This document shows, in pieces, positions 53,303-60,813 of a stretch of 61,537 bases of DNA. Source of the DNA: Bradyrhizobium sp. RD5-C2 (GTDB lineage Bacteria; Pseudomonadota; Alphaproteobacteria; Rhizobiales; Xanthobacteraceae); NCBI RefSeq assembly GCF_019972155.1, contig NZ_BOVL01000016.1:1-61537 (forward strand), in the 5' to 3' direction. The position numbers and the translations under genes were made by a program. The notes below the pieces were generated by a model. It did no database searches and was not told the origin of the DNA. It was given only the letters and a program-made list of their open reading frames with translations. Numbering within the stretch: the stretch's first letter is position 1; the number at the start of each line of letters is the position of its first letter.

Positions 53303-54470
53303 CTAGGGATTGCGAAATTTGTCAAGACCGGCGAATCGTTCGAGTCTGACGGGACGATTGTCGGCGGCCGAAATGTAGATCGCTTCCATCAGCTTGTGAT
53401 CCTGTAACCCCTCCTCGCCGGGAGTGCGCGGGCGGCGGCCGGTGATGAAGCACCCGGCCATGTGATCGATTTCGGTGGCAAACTGGTTGGTCTCCCCCAT
53501 AACTCGCTCTTCGGTGAGCTCGACATCCTCGCGATCCGGAGACCGACGGATGACCTTGAGACGTAGCCCCTTGTAGGCGAATGCGGGCTCCAGTTGCACG
53601 ACGGCCCTCTCGAAGTAAAGCCTCGCCGGGCGTGCTTCGTGCACACCATAGGAGCAAGCCATACGCGACGACGTCGGACGGAAAGCGCATCTGCCAGGCG
53701 ACATTTTCCTCGACGTCCTTGAAGCGCGCGTCGCCCGGCGTGCTCCACGACCAAGCAAAAATATCCTCGGGCTCTTCGCCGGTCACGAAGCGCGCGAAAC
53801 TCAGGCAGTAGATGCCGATGTCCGGCAGCGCACCTCCGCCCGCCAGTGTCCGGTTGTGGCGCCACTGCATGGCGGTGTCCTGCACCTGTCCGTTGTGCGC
53901 CTCGATGAGCTTAAGGGCGCCGAACTCGCCCGAGCACACCATCCGCGTCACTTCGGCGTTGTGCGGCTCGTACTGGCATCGGTACGCGATCATCAAGGGC
54001 ACGCCGGCCTTCTTGCAGGCGTCGATCATCTCCTGCGCTTCCGCCGAATTTGCCGCCATCGGCTTCTCGCAGAGCACCTGCTTCCCGGCGGCCGCGGCCC
54101 GTTTCACCTGCTCGACATGCAGGCCGTTCGGCGTGACGACGTAGACCACCTGCACGTCGTCCCGTGCCGCCAGCCCCTTCCAGTCGTCGTATGCAAAGAC
54201 CGCTTCTGAAGGAATGCCATATTGCTCTGCGACGCGCCTGCCCTTCGAAAGATCGCCCGTCATCAGAGCGGTGAGCTTGGCAAGCTTGCACGTTCCGAAC
54301 GCCGGAATGATCTCCTCGAGACTCAACCGCCCTAGACCTACGACCGCAAAACCGACACGTTTGTTCGGGGCAAGCGGCGGCGCTTTGGGTAGCGCCCGTT
54401 TCTCGTTCGCCGCGACGAACGGCGGTCTTTCTTCGGGCTCCGCCTGCCCCGGAATGCGCATATCGGGCAT
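53303..54470 (-). pseudogene. Gfo/Idh/MocA-type oxidoreductase with a frameshift
   Basis: From ATG at 54470: Rossmann NAD(P) motif AVVGLGRLSLEEIIPAFG, the family EKPMA motif (VLCEKPMAANSAEAQEMI), YRCQYEPHNAEV, and GGGALPDIGIYCLSFARFVT. This is the glucose-fructose oxidoreductase-like branch. Near 53645-53665 the frame slips: the original frame becomes Arg/Ser-rich, while the next frame continues the family (SYGVHEARPARLYFERAVV, TNQFATEIDHMAGCFITGRR, ISAADNRPVRLERFAG). One base too many or two too few. The full protein would be about 388 residues. Confidence 0.9.
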
Positions 54471-54481
54471 GGACTACTCGG

Positions 54482-54646
54482 TGAAACTTCTCGACAGGGT
54501 TGTTTGTAGGGCCGTCCTTGAGTTCGCGCTCGGCTTCGTGCCAAAACTCGTTGTCTCGTCCTTCGGGCTTTCCAACGATCTCCCGAAGTTGGTGCGCTCG
54601 AGTGCGTATCTGATCTTCCGTAGGGTTATTCTTCCGTAGGGTTAGG
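54482..54646 (-). pseudogene. DUF2934 gene with disturbed ends
   Basis: On the minus strand IRTRAHQLREIVGKPEGRDN followed by EFWHEAERELKDGPTNNP is a clear DUF2934 sequence. The expected start MTNPTEDQ has lost its ATG; a 16-bp tandem duplication at 54615-54646 lies exactly there. The C-terminus runs on without the usual stop, and the neighbouring frame closes at the expected point (SFTE). Probably a damaged gene that once preceded the oxidoreductase. Confidence 0.7.
54615..54646. repeat. 16-bp tandem duplication
   Basis: CTTCCGTAGGGTTATT followed by CTTCCGTAGGGTTAGG, the first 14 bases identical. Located at the start of the DUF2934 frame. Confidence 0.85.
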
Positions 54647-54684
54647 CACAGCGTCCTCGCCGATTCAAAACGAGCGGCGCGACC

Positions 54685-54743
54685 ACACGGGCATTATGCC
54701 GCATGGCCACGCTGGCGACTGTCCCGCTCCGGATTCCGTCTCC
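54685..54743. repeat. Dispersed 59-bp repeat, copy 2
   Basis: See copy 1 at 41426-41484. About 50 of 59 bases agree. Confidence 0.75.
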
Positions 54744-55027
54744 GGGGTTTAAAAGGAAAAAAGCGCGGATTCGTTCCTGGCCTCGCGCCAACGTCGCCCT
54801 CGGCCGCAAGATCCGCGATTTTCGGTGACGGCGGCACGACCCTAATAGCAGACGTTAGCGGCAGACCGAGCCTCATCTTCTCTGCGGTGGAGATAGTCAA
54901 AATAAACTTTGTTGGCCCGGCTCGATCCAAGAGCTGTCGCTGCTCCTTCGCACGTCTCTCGGCGCGAGGAACAATGTTCACCGGCCCCGATTGTCGCGCT
55001 ATCCAAACCATGAACGTGGAGAGTGTG

Positions 55028-55516
55028 ATGGCCGACAAGGATTTGAACGCATTATTCCTCGATACGCTGAAGGACATCTATTACGCGGAGAAGCAGATCT
55101 ACAAGTCGCTTCCCAAGATGGCGAAGGCTGCAAACTCCGACCAGCTACGAGCGGCGTTCGAAAAACATCATGACGAAACCGAAGGGCAGATCGAGCGCCT
55201 GGAACAGATATTCGAACTGCTCGGCAAGCCCGCGCGTGGCAAGAAGTGCGACGCCATCGAAGGCATCCTCGATGAGGGCACCGAGATCATGGACGAGTAC
55301 AAGAACGAACCGGCGCTCGATGCCGGCCTGCTGGCCGCGGCGCAGGCCGTCGAGCACTACGAAATCTCGCGTTACGGTACGCTGAAGACGTGGGCATCGA
55401 AGCTGGGCATGAAGGATGCGGTCAAGCTGCTCGACCAGACGTTGGGCGAGGAGAAGAAGACCGACGATGCCCTGACCAAACTTGCCGACACGGCCGTCAA
55501 CGCCGAAGCCGCCTGA
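55028..55516 (+). CDS. DUF892 (YciE/YciF-type) ferritin-like protein
   Basis: 162 residues from ATG at 55028 (MADKDLNALFLDTLKDIYYA) with GGAGAG upstream. Four-helix bundle with metal-ligand Glu/His pattern EKQIYKSLPKMAKAA, FEKHHDETEGQIERLEQIFE and QAVEHYEISRYGTLK. Stress-induced in many proteobacteria. Followed after 11 bases by the DUF4142 gene, so probably an operon. Confidence 0.93.
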   Translation: MADKDLNALFLDTLKDIYYAEKQIYKSLPKMAKAANSDQLRAAFEKHHDETEGQIERLEQIFELLGKPARGKKCDAIEGILDEGTEIMDEYKNEPALDAGLLAAAQAVEHYEISRYGTLKTWASKLGMKDAVKLLDQTLGEEKKTDDALTKLADTAVNAEAA

Positions 55517-55527
55517 AAGGATAGACG

Positions 55528-56067
55528 ATGAAACTTTCGCTTGCCATCATTGCCCTTGGCGCCGTCTTCCTGTCGACGGCCGCGTTCGCCCAATCCGCCG
55601 GCGAGAAGACCGGCGTCAACTCCATGCTCGGCATCGCGCCCAAGACCGAGGACTTTATCAAGGAAGCCGCGATGAGCGACATGCTCGAAATCGAGGCCGC
55701 CAAGATCGCGCAGCAGAAGGGCAACCCCACCGAGAAGACCTTCGCCGAGCAGATGATCACCGATCACACCAAGACGAGCTCGGAGCTTAAGAGCATGGTT
55801 TCCGGCGAGATGAAGTCGGCCATTCCGACCGCTCTCGACGATTCCTCGCAGAAGAAGCTCGACAAGCTGAAGGATTCCAAGCCCGAGGACTTCGCATCGG
55901 AATACGATCCGATGCAGGTTAGCGCACACAAGGACGCGACATCCCTTTTCGAGCGCTACGCCAAGGGCGGCGACGATCCGAAACTGAAGGATTGGGCAGG
56001 CAAAACGCTGCCTGCGCTGCAGCATCATCTCGAGATGGCGCAGGAAATGGACAGAAACCGAAAGTAA
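55528..56067 (+). CDS. DUF4142 periplasmic protein
   Basis: 179 residues. Signal peptide (LAIIALGAVFLSTAAFAQ), then TEDFIKEAAMSDMLEIEAAK, QKGNPTEKTFAEQMITDHTK and GGDDPKLKDWAGKTLPALQHH. A ferritin-like four-helix fold without known activity, often associated with DUF892. Operon terminator follows. Confidence 0.93.
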   Translation: MKLSLAIIALGAVFLSTAAFAQSAGEKTGVNSMLGIAPKTEDFIKEAAMSDMLEIEAAKIAQQKGNPTEKTFAEQMITDHTKTSSELKSMVSGEMKSAIPTALDDSSQKKLDKLKDSKPEDFASEYDPMQVSAHKDATSLFERYAKGGDDPKLKDWAGKTLPALQHHLEMAQEMDRNRK

Positions 56068-56073
56068 CATCGG

Positions 56074-56100
56074 AAGCCGCCCAACGGGCGGCTTCTTGTT
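56074..56100 (+). terminator. Terminator of the DUF892-DUF4142 operon
   Basis: AAGCCGCCC-AAC-GGGCGGCTT followed by CTTGTTCTTT, 7 bases after the stop. Confidence 0.9.
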
Positions 56101-56149
56101 CTTTGATCGACAAACCTCCTATGAGCAGCTGCGCGCGGCGGCCTCCGAA

Positions 56150-57151
56150 TCACGGTTGCCCGGTCCCGCCGGCCGCACCGTAAACCGCTCCGGTCGTGAA
56201 GCTTGCGTCACTTGCCGCCAATTGCACATAGATCGAAGCAAGTTCGGCCGGCTGACCTGGGCGCCCCATGCTGCTCATGCTGCCGAATTTCTCCAGCTTT
56301 TCCATGCTGGCGCCGCCGGAAACCTGCAAGGGCGTCCAGATCGGACCCGGCGCCACGCCGCAGACGCGGATGCCCTTGGGCGCCAGTTGTTTTGCCAGCG
56401 ACTTGACGTAGTTCATTGTCGCCGCCTTCGTCTGTGCGTAGTCGTACAGATCGGGAGAGGGATCGTAAGCCTGTTCTGACGTTGTCCCGATGATGACGGA
56501 CCCTGGCTCCAAATGCGGAAGCGCCGCCTTGATGATCCAGAACGGCGCATAGATATTGGTCTTCATGGTCCAGTCGAACTGTTCGGTCGTGATGTCGAGA
56601 ATGGAGTCATGAGCCTGCTGGTGGCCTGCATTGCTGACGAGGATGTCAAGGCCGCCGAGCCCTTGTATGGCATCACTAACGAGCTTGTTGCAGAATGCCT
56701 CATCGCGAAGGTCGCCAGGTAGAGCCACGGCGTTGCGGCCGGCATCCTTCACGAGCTTGATTACTTCTTGCGCGTCCGGCTCTTCTTCCGGATAATAGTT
56801 GATGGCGACGTCGGCGCCCTCACGCGCGTAGGCGATCGCGGCCGCGCGGCCCATGCCGCTGTCTCCGCCGGTGATGAGGGCCTTGCGGCCTGCCAGTCGC
56901 CCGCTGCCCTTATAGCTTGTTTCGCCGTGGTCGGGCTTGGGATCCATCTTACCGGCAAGCCCGGGCCATGGCTGAATTTGGCGCTTGAACGGCGGCTTCG
57001 GATATTTGCTGATTGGATCTTGCATTTTTTGAACCGGTTGCGGAGCGGATAAAGATGATTGCGAAAATGCTGGATTCTGAAAGCCGACGGCCAAGCCAGC
57101 GCCGAGGCCTCCGACCATCTGACGACGCGAGACGTGGTATTTTCGGGGCAT
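56150..57151 (-). CDS. SDR oxidoreductase with Tat leader
   Basis: 333 residues. Twin-arginine leader SRRQMVGGLGAGLAVGF, unusual for the family but seen in rhizobial YghA-like members. NAD(P) site KALITGGDSGMGRAAAIAYA, catalytic Ser region GSVIIGTTSEQAY, active-site YAQTK and the downstream PGPIWTPL. Likely a glutathionyl- or aldehyde-type stress reductase, precise substrate unknown. Start overlaps the stop of the PPC gene by one base. Confidence 0.92.
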   Translation of the reverse strand: MPRKYHVSRRQMVGGLGAGLAVGFQNPAFSQSSLSAPQPVQKMQDPISKYPKPPFKRQIQPWPGLAGKMDPKPDHGETSYKGSGRLAGRKALITGGDSGMGRAAAIAYAREGADVAINYYPEEEPDAQEVIKLVKDAGRNAVALPGDLRDEAFCNKLVSDAIQGLGGLDILVSNAGHQQAHDSILDITTEQFDWTMKTNIYAPFWIIKAALPHLEPGSVIIGTTSEQAYDPSPDLYDYAQTKAATMNYVKSLAKQLAPKGIRVCGVAPGPIWTPLQVSGGASMEKLEKFGSMSSMGRPGQPAELASIYVQLAASDASFTTGAVYGAAGGTGQP

Positions 57152-57609
57152 CAGGAAGCAAGCCTTGAGGCCGATTCGAGGTCGATCAGCGCGATGCCGA
57201 TGTCTGGCTTTTTCTTCCGGCGCAGATGCGCCGGAGCATCGATCATGATCACTTCGAGGGTAGGCCTTACCGTGCCCGCCAAGAGATGCACGCCTCGCGT
57301 CGTGCCATCGGACAAGCTAAGCCCGACGTGAACGTGCAGGCTCGCCTTGCCATCGTCGCCAATGGCGATATCGCCGATGGCGCTCAAGTCGCACTGCTCT
57401 CCAACTTCGATTTTCTTGTATGTCTGCTTGCCGAAGTCGAACCAACCGATGATCGCCTTCTCGAAAGCACCGATGGCGGTCAGCGAAGCTGCTGTGATGC
57501 GCAATTCGTTCGCGAAATTTGTGAGCGCGGCGAAGGCTTCCTCGCCCGGGTCGAGAATGAGGACGCCGCTTTCCGATCCCGCGTTGTTTGCTATTTTTTG
57601 GCTTTTCAT
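57151..57609 (-). CDS. PPC/DUF296 domain protein
   Basis: 152 residues: GVLILDPGEEAFAALTNFAN, LTAIGAFEKAIIGWFDFGKQ, SLHVHVGLSLSDGTTRGVHL and PTLEVIMID are the PPC (plants and prokaryotes conserved) fold, forming trimers. In bacteria the function is unknown. Starts 3 bases after the PfpI stop. Confidence 0.9.
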   Translation of the reverse strand: MKSQKIANNAGSESGVLILDPGEEAFAALTNFANELRITAASLTAIGAFEKAIIGWFDFGKQTYKKIEVGEQCDLSAIGDIAIGDDGKASLHVHVGLSLSDGTTRGVHLLAGTVRPTLEVIMIDAPAHLRRKKKPDIGIALIDLESASRLAS

Positions 57610-57612
57610 GGG

Positions 57613-58173
57613 TCACGCCGCGCTGCGCTGGCTGTGACGGCCTTCCTTGACCTCTTCGATGATCTTGTCGCTGAATGCTTCAAGGTCACCCGGATTGCGG
57701 GATGTGATCACTCCCTGGTCGACAACGACTGCCGAGTCCTCCCACTTGGCGCCGGCGTTCGAAACATCGGTCTTGATCGACTTGAACGATGTCATCCTGC
57801 GGCCTTTGGCGATACCCGTTTCGATCAGAAGCCATGGAGCGTGGCAGACAGCAGCAACGACTTTTTTCGCGTCGAAGATATCCTTGATGAACTTGAGTGC
57901 CTTGGGTTCGACGCGCAACAGGTCGGGGTTGATCTGCCCGCCCGGCAGCACGATAGCGTCGTAATCGCTGGCCGAGACCTCGTCGAGCGTCTTGTCGACC
58001 TTGACGGTGCGGCCCCAATCCTTCTTGTCCCAGCCCTTGATTTCGCCGGCGGCCATCGACACGACGTGGACGGTCGCGCCCGCTTCCGTCAATCGGTCCC
58101 GCGGCACCTCGAGCTCCGCCTGCTCGAAGCCGTTGGTTGCCAAGATCGCGATGTTCTTTCCCGTGATGTCCAT
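57613..58173 (-). CDS. PfpI/DJ-1 family protein (type 1 glutamine amidotransferase fold)
   Basis: 186 residues from ATG at 58173 with AGGAGG upstream. GFEQAELEVPRDRLTEAGA carries the conserved Glu, AAVCHAPWLLIE the nucleophile elbow with Cys and His, and VVDQGVITSRNPGDL is the family end. Probably a deglycase or chaperone. First gene of an operon PfpI-PPC-SDR. Confidence 0.93.
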   Translation of the reverse strand: MDITGKNIAILATNGFEQAELEVPRDRLTEAGATVHVVSMAAGEIKGWDKKDWGRTVKVDKTLDEVSASDYDAIVLPGGQINPDLLRVEPKALKFIKDIFDAKKVVAAVCHAPWLLIETGIAKGRRMTSFKSIKTDVSNAGAKWEDSAVVVDQGVITSRNPGDLEAFSDKIIEEVKEGRHSQRSAA

Positions 58174-58668
58174 ATTTCGGATCCTCCTTTCCGTTCTGTT
58201 GCTCGGACAAGCACATATCATTCACATCGTTCCTACGCGGACCCATGACCACGATGAAAATATCTTGGTGCCGGGCGTGCAGGCCGGCGCCTTTGAGACA
58301 TCGGTAATTCCGAGCTCGTAGAATTAAGAATTCGTCCGCAGCAGAAGGCGCGGCTCCCACAGCCCAGCAACGCTTCTGGGGCGATCAGATCGCGAAACAT
58401 CGCGACCAAGTATCGGATCGCGTAGTTGCTTGTGTCGCTTTGTTTCCGGGCCTTGACTTCATCGGCGCGGGGTCGCTGACGTCGCTAGGCGGAAATCGAG
58501 GCACAAAGTTGAGATCGTCGTCTTGCTGCCGGAAAGCTCTGCAGTAGCCCGCTCGCCGGGCCAACGCTTCATCCGGAGACGCGCACGATCCGACACAATC
58601 AGTCGATCGCCATTTGGAACAAATGGGTTTCGAAGATTGGGATCCGAAAACGTTTCGAAAGACGGAAA
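58174..58668. other. Intergenic, no gene seen
   Basis: Contains the promoter region of the PfpI operon. A GGAAC at 58231-58235 (minus strand) is followed by N16-GCTT, a poor match to the EcfG site. Confidence 0.4.
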
Positions 58669-58821
58669 ATGGCTAAAGTACAGAATGGAAAGATCGTGGA
58701 GACCGCCGTAGAAGCCCGTGGGGCCGAACGCGGCCCGACGGTTCGCAATGTTTTGATGGTCAGTCTTTGCCTCGCCGTCGCAGCCTTCGCGGTTCTCTAT
58801 CTCATCTATTTCCGACATTGA
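58669..58821 (+). CDS. Putative 50-residue membrane microprotein
   Basis: ATG at 58669 to TGA at 58819. Soluble basic start (MAKVQNGKIVETAVEARGAE), one strong helix (VLMVSLCLAVAAFAVLYLIY) and the tail FRH. Coding composition is convincing over the whole length; GACGGAAA is upstream. Confidence 0.6.
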   Translation: MAKVQNGKIVETAVEARGAERGPTVRNVLMVSLCLAVAAFAVLYLIYFRH

Positions 58822-59036
58822 GGCGTCTGGCACCCCGGCGGCTTTGAGGCGTCAAAATTGCTTCCGCTTGCCCGACGTCTGGACCCTACCTTACATAAGA
58901 GACGGGCAAATTCGTAGGACGCTAAGGCCACCCCTAGGTAACGTCGCCAAGGATTGACGCCGCGAAATATTTTCGTCGGCCGCCCAGATGAGAACACCAC
59001 CAGTCACCGCGGCGTTTAATGCCAGACCAGCAAAGC

Positions 59037-59129
59037 CTAGTGGAGGGCCACAGCCATTTCGCGGCCGTCGCAAGCCTGTTCGTAAGTGAAGTAGTACGAT
59101 GTGCCATCGTATGTGATGTGGTTGCTCAT
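59037..59129 (-). CDS. 30-residue peptide, second of a coupled pair
   Basis: ATG at 59129 overlaps the stop of the first small frame (ATGA). Sequence MSNHITYDGTSYYFTYEQAC followed by DGREMAVALH. Aromatic-rich, with one Cys. Both peptides lie downstream of a perfect EcfG-type promoter. Confidence 0.5.
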   Translation of the reverse strand: MSNHITYDGTSYYFTYEQACDGREMAVALH

Positions 59130-59230
59130 CGGCCTATTGGCGATCCTACCGCCCTCCGTGCGTCGATCGGATGGCGATGTCGATCGCCAGCCATCTGCTT
59201 CGCGAGTTTGGCAAGTGCTTTTCTGAGCAT
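59126..59230 (-). CDS. 34-residue basic peptide, first of a coupled pair
   Basis: ATG at 59230 with GGAGAAGCAC upstream. MLRKALAKLAKQMAGDRHRH followed by PIDARRAVGSPIGR, an amphipathic basic helix at the start. It begins about 25 bases downstream of the -10 element of the promoter at 59255-59279. Confidence 0.5.
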   Translation of the reverse strand: MLRKALAKLAKQMAGDRHRHPIDARRAVGSPIGR

Positions 59231-59254
59231 GTGCTTCTCCGTCGATATGGGGGA

Positions 59255-59279
59255 AACGACCAGGCTCGCTTCGTGTTCC
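59255..59279 (-). promoter_or_regulatory. EcfG-type promoter before two small peptides
   Basis: On the minus strand GGAAC-N16-CGTT, exact match. Confidence 0.75.
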
Positions 59280-59495
59280 CCTAGTCTTAGCGAACGTCGG
59301 GCGAGGAACCTTTTTGAAAACGGCTAAAGCGCAATGACCAGCTTTTCGCCTATTCCGTTCGCAATTGAAGAGAGCCAGCGTGGGCGCTTCCTGATGAGCC
59401 CGGTCCGGTCGACCCGAAGAACCAACCGCGTCGGCAGGCGTTTTCGAACAGCCCGCTCGTAATGGCGGCCGGCTGTTGCTCTTCGGGATATGCCC

Positions 59496-60100
59496 ATGAC
59501 CAAAATCGACGCTGACGACGCTCCTCGCGCTTCCGAGATGGAGACCCATCAATACGACGGGGCCGTGGGAGGCTGGGGCTCGCTGAAGGGCCTCAGCGCG
59601 GTCGTGCTGCGGGAGAAGCCGGGTCCCGTTGAATTGGGCGAGGAACTGCTTCGGCAGAACAAGCACGGCGGCTTCATGTGCGTGAGCTGCGCATGGGGCA
59701 AGCCGGAAAGACCCCACGCCGCCGAATTCTGCGAGAACGGCGCCAAGGCGACCGCGTGGGACCTTACGTGACACCGATGCACTCCGGAATTCTTTTCCGA
59801 ACACACGCTGACCGAACTTCGTACCTGGCCCGACTTCGATCTCGAGCATCAGGGTCGCCTCACCTCGCCGCTGCGCTACGATCCGGTGACGGACAAGTAC
59901 GTCCCCTGCCATTGGGAGGACGCTTTCGCCGAGATCGGCCGCGAACTCAAGCAACTGGATCCAAAGTCCGTGATCTTTTACGCGTCCGGACGAGCTTCGC
60001 TCGAGACCTCCTACATGTATGCTCTTTTTGCCCGGATGTAGGGTGCAACAACCTCCCGGACAGTTCGAACATGTGCCACGAGTCCACCTCGGTCGGACTG
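59496..60100 (+). pseudogene. N-terminal fragment of an FdhF/YdeP-like molybdopterin oxidoreductase
   Basis: From ATG at 59496: HQYDGAVGGWGSLKGLS, LLRQNKHGGFMCVSCAWGKP and HAAEFCENGAKATAWDLT, after a frameshift CTPEFFSEHTLTEL, DPVTDKYVPCHWEDAFAEIG and YASGRASLETSYMYALFARM, and after another one-base loss GCNNLPDSSNMCHESTSVGL. This is the start of FdhF/YdeP-family alpha subunits (about 760 residues), including the CVSCAW cluster-like motif. The remaining 550 residues are absent; the sequence changes at 60100 into methyltransferase. Confidence 0.88.
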
Positions 60101-60275
60101 AGGCGCCGGAGCTTCTGTCGGCTGCGAAGGTTGACGACCGCTGCGGAATCGTCGGCGGAGATGTGTTCGAGAGCGTCCCTGTGGGCGGGGACGCTTATGT
60201 CATCAAGTCCGTCCTGATGGACGAGAGCGACGACAGCGTGGTTTCGATCCTTCGTCGTTGCCGCTCCGTCATGCT
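60101..60275 (+). pseudogene. Central fragment of an O-methyltransferase
   Basis: Immediately after the FdhF-like fragment the frame reads APELLSAAKVDDRCGIVGGD, FESVPVGGDAYVIKSVLMDE and VVSILRRCR. This is the SAM-binding central part of PF00891-type O-methyltransferases (GDFFESVP, YVLK-x-VLHDWDDE). It is diverged from the same region of the methyltransferase on the other strand at the window end. Confidence 0.75.
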
Positions 60276-60749
60276 GGCGTTGCAGTTCGTTCCAACTCCA
60301 GAGTTAGCTATCCGCGAAATGCGCCGCGTCACGCGTCCGGGGGGCGTAGTCGCCGCGGCGACATGGGACACGCGGGGAGGATTCGTTGCCTATCGTATGA
60401 TCGTGGACGCCGCGGCACCCCTGGACGGTAAAGGTCGCGAATTCAGGGCGCGCTCCTACAGAGCGCCGATGAGCCGCCCCGGCGAGCTAGTACGCGCGTG
60501 GAACGAGCAAGGTCTGCGAGACGTGACCGAGGACATGCTGACCATTCGGATGGAATATAGCTGCTTCGAGGAATTTTGGGCGCCGTGCGAAGGGGACGAT
60601 GGACCGATAGCGGCATACGTGGGAACGCTCGACTTGGGCGCCAAAGCACGGCTCCGAGTTGTAGTCCGGTCAGCCTATCTGATGGGGAAGCCGACGGTTT
60701 CCGTTCGTTCGCCGCGACGGCGTGGGCCGTCAGAGGTATCGTTCCTTAG
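60276..60749 (+). pseudogene. C-terminal fragment of a UbiE-like SAM methyltransferase
   Basis: Continues as LQFVPTPELAIREMRRVTRP, GGVVAAATWDTRGGFVAYRM and RDVTEDMLTIRMEYSCFEEF, the C-terminal half of a UbiE-type class I methyltransferase (ALHFVPDP, MRRVTRPGG, WDFRGG). Near 60690 a frameshift moves to DGFRSFAATAWAVRGIVP and stop, the usual end. The SAM-binding N-terminal half is missing. Confidence 0.75.
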
Positions 60750-60813
60750 AAATTACCATTCATTGCAGCGTGTTGGTCGTCTCTGGCGCAGAGCCGCGAC
60801 CGGCCTCCCAGTC

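Noticed and set aside
55372..56070. Minus-strand 232-codon frame opposite DUF892 and DUF4142
   Set aside because: Antisense shadow of two well-recognised genes.
57226..58248. Plus-strand 340-codon frame opposite the PfpI and PPC genes
   Set aside because: Antisense shadow; both minus-strand genes have clear families and ribosome sites.
59037..59954. Long minus-strand frame of 305 codons opposite the FdhF-like relic
   Set aside because: Its left end shares bases with the small peptides, but the rest is a complement of the recognisable FdhF-like fragments and has no family likeness.
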